From CAZTAK01 sp964611585 (GTDB taxonomy: Bacteria; Pseudomonadota; Alphaproteobacteria; SHVP01), in NCBI GenBank assembly GCA_964611585.1, contig CAZTAK010000011.1, forward strand, positions 1 through 57,196: a stretch of 57,196 bases of DNA. Reading direction: 5' to 3'. Every line of letters begins with the position of its first letter. Within the stretch, counting starts at the first letter, position 1. Both the position numbers and the translations under genes were made by a program. This document shows, one piece after another, positions 52,170 to 57,196 of this stretch. Below the pieces are notes generated by a model. That model did not search any database. It was given only the letters and a program-made list of their open reading frames with translations, and was not told the origin of the DNA.

Positions 52170-52979
52170 GTGTCCGACATTCCTCTCGATGCCGTCGGCG
52201 TCCAGCACGAACGTGCCGGGGCGCGGTTGCGTATCGTATCGCTGGTGCCCGGCATCACGGAATTATTGTTCGAACTCGACCTCGACCACCAGATCGCGGG
52301 CCGAACCCAGTATTGTGTGCATCCGGAGGGCAAGGCCGACAAGCTGCCGAGCATCGGCGGAACCAACAAGATCAACATGGACCGGTTGCGCGACCTGCGC
52401 CCGTCCCACGTCATCCTGAATATGGACGAGAACACCTAGGACCTGGCACGCGAGATCAAGACCTTCGCGCCGAACCTGATCGTCACTCATCAGATGATGC
52501 CTCGCGACAATCTCGAACTATTCCGGCTCTTGGGCGGTATCTTCCACCAGGAACAAAAGGGCGAACAACTGTGCACGGTGTTCGACAAAACGCTGCGCGA
52601 GGTATCGGCCGCCGCGCGCGAGTGGCCGGAACGGCGAGTGATCTATTTCATCGGAAAGGACCCGTGGACGACGGTCTCGCAAAACACCTACATCTCGCGG
52701 ATGCTGGATCTGGTGCGCTGGCGCACGGTGGGCGACGACAAGCGGGTGCGCTATCCCAAACTCAAGATAACCAAATCGTTATTGTCGAAGACCGATATTC
52801 TGCTGTACAGCACCGAACCGTTCCAGTTCAACAAGGACGATGTGTTGGATTTTCAGGAGGAATATGATTGTGTCGGCAAACCCGCACATTTAATCGATGG
52901 GTAAATGGTATCGTGGTACGGTAGCCGGTCCATTAAGGGGCTGAGTTACTTGCAGAATTTCGTGCAGGAAAATCACTGA
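52170..52979 (+). pseudogene. Cobalamin/iron-type ABC substrate-binding protein gene with two in-frame stops
   Basis: A BtuF-like helical-backbone binding protein: LRIVSLVPGITELLFELDLD, GRTQYCVHPEGKADKLPSIG, and RVIYFIGKDPWTTVSQNTYI. TAG at 52437-52439 interrupts it after MDENT; the same frame continues DLAREIKTFAPNLIVTHQMM. TAA at 52902-52904 stops it again after LIDG, with MVSWYGSRSIKGLSYL continuing to TGA 52977-52979. Both stops are one base from plausible sense codons; the second from GAA (IDGEMVSWYGSR in relatives). There is no signal peptide, as in cytoplasmic-form relatives. No permease or ATPase gene is adjacent. Confidence 0.82.
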
Positions 52980-53010
52980 TCCGGCGAGCGCACTATCAAA
53001 GGGGATTTGA

Positions 53011-53715
53011 ATGATCGACGTTTACACTTGGCCCACGCCCAACGGGCACAAGGTTCACATCATGCTTGAGGAACTGAAACTCCCGTACACCGTGATTCCC
53101 GTCAACATCGGGCGCGGTGATCAATTCAAGCCCTCGTTCCTAAAGATCAGTCCCAACAACAAGATGCCGGCGATCATCGATCATCAGGGGCCGGGCCGCA
53201 AACCGATTTCGATTTTTGAATCGGGCGCTATCCTTCTGTACCTGGCGGAGAAACACGGCAAGTTTCTGCCCAAAAATACCCGCGGCCGTTACCAGGTGAT
53301 CCAGTGGCTGATGTTCCAGATGGCTTCTGTCGGGCCGATGCTGGGCCAGGCGCACCATTTCCGGAACTACACGCCGCGCCGCATCCAGTACGGCTATGAC
53401 CGCTACACCAACGAAGCGACCCGCATCTACGGCGTCATCGAACGCAAGCTCAGGAAAACGAAGTATCTTGCCAACGACAAATACTCGATTGCCGATATTG
53501 CGACGTTTCCGTGGCTGCGCTCGTACAAGAATCAGGGCCAGAACCTTGACGATTACCCGAAACTCAAACGCTGGTTCGAAGGAATCGAGGCGCGCCAGGC
53601 GGTGCAGCGCGGTCTACTGGTGCTTGCCGACCGACGCCGCAAGGGCAAAATGGATAACAAGACCCGCGAGATGCTGTTCGGCAAGTCCCAGTACAAAAAA
53701 CGCCGCGTCGCGTAG
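53011..53715 (+). CDS. Glutathione S-transferase (Nu/YfcG-like), first of tandem pair
   Basis: A 234-residue GST. The N-terminal thioredoxin half begins IDVYTWPTPNGHKVHIMLEE, with the TPNG active-site stretch seen in Nu-class/YfcG disulfide-bond reductases, then NNKMPAIIDHQGPG and the ESGAILLYL glutathione-binding helix. The C-terminal helical half carries YSIADIATFPWLRSYKNQGQ. It ends in a basic tail KSQYKKRRVA. The next gene is a paralogue 14 bp away, so tandem duplication is likely. Confidence 0.92.
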   Translation: MIDVYTWPTPNGHKVHIMLEELKLPYTVIPVNIGRGDQFKPSFLKISPNNKMPAIIDHQGPGRKPISIFESGAILLYLAEKHGKFLPKNTRGRYQVIQWLMFQMASVGPMLGQAHHFRNYTPRRIQYGYDRYTNEATRIYGVIERKLRKTKYLANDKYSIADIATFPWLRSYKNQGQNLDDYPKLKRWFEGIEARQAVQRGLLVLADRRRKGKMDNKTREMLFGKSQYKKRRVA

Positions 53716-53729
53716 ATCCGGAGATCGTA

Positions 53730-54446
53730 ATGATCCATCTATTTTCATGGCCCACTCCCAACGGCATCAAGATCCACATCATGCTCGAGGAAACCGGGCT
53801 GCCCTACCGCGTCACCGGCATCGACATTACCCGGGGCGATCAGTTCAAGCCCTCGTACCTGAAAATCGGTCCCAACAACAAGATGCCCGCGATCATCGAC
53901 GAAAAAGGACCGGGCGGACGGCCGATGTCGGTGTTCGAATCGGGCGCGATTCTTATGTATCTCGCCGAAAAGACCGGCAAGTTCATGCCCAAGCGGACAC
54001 GCGCGCGGATGGAGGTCATCGAATGGCTGATGTTCCAGATGGGCACCGTCGGGCCGATGCTGGGGCAAGTGAACTTCTTCCGCAAGTACTGCCCGGTCAA
54101 GGTGCCTTATGCGATCAAGCGCTACACCAACGAGGCGGGGCGCATCTACGGTGTCCTCGACCGGCGCCTGCGCAAGAACGAATACCTTGCCGGCAATTAC
54201 TCGATTGCCGACATCGCGGTATGGCCGTGGATCATCCCTTACTTTCAGGGTGTCAAATTGGAAGACTACCGGCATCTGAACCGGTGGTTCCGCGAAATCG
54301 AGACCCGGCCGGCGGTGCAACGCGGTCTCTTGATTCTGGCGGACCGCCAAGCACCCGGCAAGGCAATCAATATGGACGACGCCGCCCGCGAAAAGCTCTA
54401 CGGCAAAACCCAGCGGGACGCGGGCAAGCGCCGCGTCGCTGCCTGA
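53730..54446 (+). CDS. Glutathione S-transferase (Nu/YfcG-like), second of tandem pair
   Basis: A 238-residue paralogue of the preceding protein: IHLFSWPTPNGIKIHIMLEE, NNKMPAIIDEKGPGG, then YSIADIAVWPWIIPYFQGVK. The basic tail ends KRRVAA. A ribosome site GGAG lies about six bases before ATG 53730. The two share most core motifs yet differ in the substrate-facing helices, suggesting specialisation after duplication. Expected activities are glutathione-dependent disulfide reduction or peroxide detoxification. Confidence 0.92.
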   Translation: MIHLFSWPTPNGIKIHIMLEETGLPYRVTGIDITRGDQFKPSYLKIGPNNKMPAIIDEKGPGGRPMSVFESGAILMYLAEKTGKFMPKRTRARMEVIEWLMFQMGTVGPMLGQVNFFRKYCPVKVPYAIKRYTNEAGRIYGVLDRRLRKNEYLAGNYSIADIAVWPWIIPYFQGVKLEDYRHLNRWFREIETRPAVQRGLLILADRQAPGKAINMDDAAREKLYGKTQRDAGKRRVAA

Positions 54447-54500
54447 CACCGATGCCGCGCCGTCCGGGCAGGCATCCCGGCGAGGGGTGTTCGGGGCCCG

Positions 54501-55445
54501 TCAGGTCGATCGGCGGGTCCGCACGGCGATATAGTTCCCGGCCACGACCGCAGCCACGCCGGCCACAAAGAGCACAGTGATAGGCAGGCCCTCGGCAAAT
54601 ACCGAAATCACGATTGCCACCATCGGCGCCAGCAAAGTGAAGTAGGCGGCACGCGCCGGTCCTATCCGCCGCACGATCACGTAGTACAGGATGAAGGCAA
54701 CGACGCCGGCGAGGAACGTCAAATACAGAAAGGCGACGACGTAGGGCGCGCTCCAGTCGAACACCAATTCGTTGCCAAAGAAGATCACGAATAATCCGTT
54801 GATCAGCGTTCCATACAACATCCCCCAGGTGTTGGCTTGTAATCCCGGGATTCGCCGCACGCTCAGCTTTGCCGTAACCACGGTGGCAAGTGAGACGACG
54901 TAGGCTGCCGCCAGAATGAAGGTTGCGCCCACCAGCGTGCTACCGTCGAGTTGGGCCGCGAATATCGAATTGCCGAAGATCAGCACCAGCCCGCCGACGC
55001 CGATGCCGCCGCCGATCAGAATGCTGCGGTTGATAGGGGTGCCGAGAAAAATGCGCGCGTTGACGGTCGCGAAGAACAGCGCCATCGTAAATGTAATGGC
55101 GGTAAGCCCGCTCGTCAGGTCCTCCTGGGCGCGGTAGATCAGAATGTAATTGAGCGAAAAGAATAACACGCCGTACAGGACGAACAGGCCGTGGTCGGAG
55201 CGCGAAAATCGCAATAGGGGCCGCCGCGCGGCCACGCACACCAACACCAGCGTCAGGGCCGCGACCGCATAGCGGTAGAAGATCGACTGCTCGATCGGGA
55301 CGGTGCCGAGCTGAAACTCGATGGCGTAAAACGATCCACCCCAGATGACGACCAGGATCGCATAGATAACGACGTCCACGGGGCGCATCGGACGGTCCGA
55401 AGGATCGTCGCCGGCGGCGGTGGCGTTGCGGTGCGGGTCGGTCAT
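54501..55445 (-). CDS. EamA/DMT family transporter
   Basis: A 314-residue drug/metabolite transporter with ten predicted helices in two EamA repeats. The first starts DVVIYAILVVIWGGSFYAIE, and the second is entered at STLVGATFILAAAYVVSLAT. ATG 55445 gives a short charged leader; an ATG encoding MRPVDVV is an alternative start nearer the first helix. Typical exporters of this family move amino acids or metabolites; no neighbour indicates which. Confidence 0.87.
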   Translation of the reverse strand: MTDPHRNATAAGDDPSDRPMRPVDVVIYAILVVIWGGSFYAIEFQLGTVPIEQSIFYRYAVAALTLVLVCVAARRPLLRFSRSDHGLFVLYGVLFFSLNYILIYRAQEDLTSGLTAITFTMALFFATVNARIFLGTPINRSILIGGGIGVGGLVLIFGNSIFAAQLDGSTLVGATFILAAAYVVSLATVVTAKLSVRRIPGLQANTWGMLYGTLINGLFVIFFGNELVFDWSAPYVVAFLYLTFLAGVVAFILYYVIVRRIGPARAAYFTLLAPMVAIVISVFAEGLPITVLFVAGVAAVVAGNYIAVRTRRST

Positions 55446-55967
55446 GGGCGGTGCGGCAATTCGCATTGCCGTCGCGGTTCGGCGGGGATTTGGAAGGGGC
55501 GGAAGATAGCGCGGCCCCGGAGAGTAGCGGCATCGCGTCCCGGCTGGCCAGCGAAACCACGGTGTCTTTGCCGGCAGGGTGCGCCCCGCCGGTGCCGAAG
55601 TCATAGCCACCGCTCCCGGCATTTCGACCGGCGCGGTTGTGCCGGAGATCCATGCCGTTCGGCGCGACGTCATCGTTGAATCGAGCTTGTTGCGGCTCGA
55701 GCGACACACTGTCGCGGCCGATGATTCGCACCGTGTGTTTCCGGTTGCGCCCCCGACCGCGCCCCGGCGGTGCCGTGATCGAGATACAAGGACGAGAACG
55801 CGAACGGCGAAGCGCCAAGTGTTAGCACGGGGTTAACGCGATCCGGAAATCTTCATTTGCAATCAATAGTTTGTTAACGGTGTGCGGGCAAAGCTACGAC
55901 CCTGAACCAAGCCCGCAACATCCCAATGGTGGGTCACCGCTTGGGGCCAGGATCGGAGGAGACGACG
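55446..55967. other. 522-bp region without a supported gene
   Basis: Several overlapping open frames exist on both strands, but none has a ribosome site and family likeness. The plus frame 55579-55836 reads APGISTGAVVPEIHAVRRDV and may be a decayed coding stretch, although I do not recognise it. From about 55815 the sequence becomes A+T-richer with two GTTAAC sites (near 55822 and 55873), fitting a promoter for the Sel1-repeat gene. Confidence 0.4.
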
Positions 55968-56282
55968 ATGGGACGCTTGGACGTTTCGGCAGTCGATGCC
56001 ATCAAGGCGGCGGGAGAGGGGGGCTGCCCCGACGCGGAATACGATATCGCCCTGATGTATGCGACCGGCCACGGCGCACCGCAGGACAACGTGCTGGCGC
56101 ACATGTGGTTCAATTTGGCGGCACTGCATGGCAACCGCCGCGCCCGCGGCGAACGCCGCGAAATCGCCATCGAGATGAGCGCCTACGAGATTGCTGCCGC
56201 CCAGCGGCTGGCACGTGAGCGTCTTACCGCCGTACAGACCAGTGCGGACACATTACCTGCTAGACAATTCGCCTGGTCCTGA
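55968..56282 (+). CDS. Sel1-repeat protein (short)
   Basis: A 104-residue protein centred on a single Sel1-like repeat: DAEYDIALMYATGHGAPQDN followed by VLAHMWFNLAALHGN, then a helical tail with EIAAAQRLARERL. Start ATG 55968 is fixed by GGAGGAG at 55955-55961; the frame is open to 55926. No signal peptide. Single-repeat Sel1 proteins are common in this group, probably protein-interaction adaptors; partner unknown. Confidence 0.82.
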   Translation: MGRLDVSAVDAIKAAGEGGCPDAEYDIALMYATGHGAPQDNVLAHMWFNLAALHGNRRARGERREIAIEMSAYEIAAAQRLARERLTAVQTSADTLPARQFAWS

Positions 56283-56521
56283 GGAATCGCCCCGGTCTCT
56301 CTTCCGGCTCGGGCCCGCCGGCCCCTGTTCCGGTCCATGTCAAGGCTGGATTCTTGTTGAATCCGAAGGCCAAGCCGAAACGCTTTAGCCCCGTCCCGCG
56401 CTTGTCGCACCTGTGAGGGGGCGCGAGCCTACGGTTTCGGATTCGGACCTGCCGCCGACCGTACGCCAAGCAAGACAGGGCGCCCGTCTGGGGCGAACCT
56501 TGTGAGTCTGCCGACCCCGCC

Positions 56522-56836
56522 TCAGGCGACCGGCTCGGTGGTCGTATCTTTGAACTGTTCCCAGTTCTCGCCGACTGCGACGACGCAACTGCGACCGTCC
56601 GGCGAGGTAATCAGAATCGTCCACGATCCTGATCTTGAAACGAGGATTTCCAGCATCTTGCCGTTGGCGGCAAGGCCCATAGCGACCGGGTTTTCGCGGT
56701 AGTCGGCGGCCAGTTGCGACAGAAACATCTGCCGTTCCGAGCATACCGGCGCGGCCGAGGCGGTGCCGGTGATTGCGGCGGCGAGACCTCCGCCAGCCAC
56801 CAAAGTCATTACCACCCAATTCAACAGTTTCCTCAT
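56522..56836 (-). CDS. Small exported protein, uncharacterised
   Basis: A 104-residue protein with a signal peptide (KLLNWVVMTLVAGGGLAAAI, cleavage likely after ASA). The mature part (CSERQMFLSQLAADYRENPV, then LEILVSRSGSWTILITSPDG) resembles small alphaproteobacterial periplasmic proteins with one Cys pair (CSER and GRSCVV), probably disulfide-bonded. ATG 56836 is the start that places the signal; the frame is open to 56902. A TTAA-N7-TTAA motif lies about 90 bp upstream. Confidence 0.75.
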   Translation of the reverse strand: MRKLLNWVVMTLVAGGGLAAAITGTASAAPVCSERQMFLSQLAADYRENPVAMGLAANGKMLEILVSRSGSWTILITSPDGRSCVVAVGENWEQFKDTTTEPVA

Positions 56837-56924
56837 GGCCGTTCTCCTATTAGGCCGTGCGACGCGAGCCCTTTCGGACTCCAAAAGCCATGCATCGGTC
56901 ATGCCAATTGTGGCGTGAGGGCCA

Positions 56925-56939
56925 TTAAAACGGCGTTAA
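56925..56939. promoter_or_regulatory. TTAA-N7-TTAA motif (CtrA-site consensus)
   Basis: TTAAAACGGCGTTAA is an exact TTAA-N7-TTAA match, the consensus bound by CtrA in alphaproteobacteria, about 90 bp upstream of the small exported protein gene. CtrA control is inference from the consensus; one such match can arise by chance. Confidence 0.45.
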
Positions 56940-57021
56940 TGTCTGCCGCTGCCGGGTGTTCGAACGGCGCCGGGACCGGCTGAAAAAATCGTTAATTGTC
57001 AGGGGATTAGAAGGGTCGCGA

Positions 57022-57051
57022 TTGACAAGCGGCCAACCCCGTGGGTAGAAC
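57022..57051 (+). promoter_or_regulatory. tRNA-Ser promoter
   Basis: A perfect TTGACA (57022-57027) and TAGAAC (57046-57051), 18 bp apart, place transcription start near 57058, just before the tRNA 5' end. Confidence 0.7.
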
Positions 57052-57061
57052 TCGGGCCGCT

Positions 57062-57153
57062 GGAGGGGTGGCCGAGTGGCTGAAGGCGGCGGTTTGCTAA
57101 ACCGTTAAACGGAAACAACCGTTTCGGGGGTTCGAATCCCCCTCCCTCCGCCA
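57062..57153 (+). tRNA. tRNA-Ser (anticodon GCT)
   Basis: Starts GGAGGGGTGGCCGAGTGG and ends with an encoded CCA at 57151-57153. The anticodon arm CGGTTTGCTAAACCG carries GCT, reading AGC/AGU serine codons. There is a long variable arm (AAACGGAAACAACCGTTT), as required for class II tRNAs, and a T arm GGGGGTTCGAATCCCCC. Acceptor G1-G7 pairs with the 3' TCCCTCC. Confidence 0.96.
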
Positions 57154-57196
57154 GACCCCTGTTTTCTCACGTCCGAACGCCCACGTTATCTCATTC

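Noticed and set aside
30399..52439. Reassignment of TAG to a sense codon in this organism
   Set aside because: Many intact genes end in TAG at the right length (liuA, phosphomannomutase, clpS, clpA), so TAG is a normal stop here.
55579..55836. Plus-strand frame of 85 codons in the gap before the Sel1-repeat gene
   Set aside because: It looks mildly coding-like at its start but has no ribosome site, no family likeness and becomes Arg-rich; kept only as a note on the region.
1..57196. CRISPR arrays, prophage, insertion sequences or defence islands
   Set aside because: No regularly spaced repeats, integrase, transposase, capsid or nuclease-helicase sets were seen; the gene content is mostly core metabolism and information processing.

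Overview
The window is high-G+C chromosomal DNA from an alphaproteobacterium, most likely of the Rhodospirillales/Rhodospirillaceae type. Lineage markers are a divK-pleD-rpmG block, an EipB (DUF1849) protein, DUF1489, a phasin next to clpS-clpA, and a pyrB-pyrC-plsY-dprA-topA-rnr run. The assembly is a draft: 100 Ns lie at 30182-30281, and several genes carry single stop codons or a frameshift that may be real decay or base errors. No prophage, insertion sequence, integrase or CRISPR array was found. Layout, left part. 1-7136 is a leucine/isovalerate catabolism operon (liuA 3' end, liuB, liuC, liuD) with a thiolase and a DsbA-fold isomerase inserted. 7133-8899 holds a frameshifted Asp/Glu-racemase-family gene, a DUF1489 gene and three copies of two families of short palindromic intergenic elements. 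8899-12386 holds a MipA/OmpV outer-membrane protein, an L-2-hydroxyglutarate-oxidase-like flavoprotein, a DUF3179 protein and a pentapeptide-repeat remnant. 12581-17733 joins a two-gene VWA/J-domain module to sugar-nucleotide genes (galU, ugd, phosphomannomutase). 18024-24143 holds a D,D-carboxypeptidase with a SPOR domain, a lipoprotein, a phasin with a striking operator/promoter, and clpS-clpA. Middle part. 24328-28040 carries an MFS exporter and a minus-strand run DUF454, RidA, GNAT-like. 28218-30473 holds an internally deleted adenylate cyclase followed by aguA-aguB (agmatine to putrescine). 30470-35384 holds a diguanylate cyclase, eipB, a ROK kinase, divK, pleD and rpmG: cell-cycle and c-di-GMP control beside a ribosomal gene. 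Right part. 35451-48872 is nearly all minus strand: hydrolase, NUDIX, rnr, topA, dprA, plsY, pyrC-like, pyrB, AEC transporter, ruvX. A plus-strand Hpt-receiver gene broken by an amber codon lies between NUDIX and rnr. Divergent from ruvX is gatCAB, then a cobalamin-type substrate-binding gene with two nonsense codons, two tandem glutathione S-transferases, an EamA exporter, a Sel1-repeat protein, a small secreted protein and tRNA-Ser(GCT). The most noteworthy signals are the CTAG-bounded elements whose terminal TAG serves as the stop codon of the gene before them, the VWA/J-domain pair with a palindrome abutting its start codon, a PlsY with a 46-residue hydrophobic insert inside its second conserved motif, and the mirrored TGCA operators around the phasin promoter.
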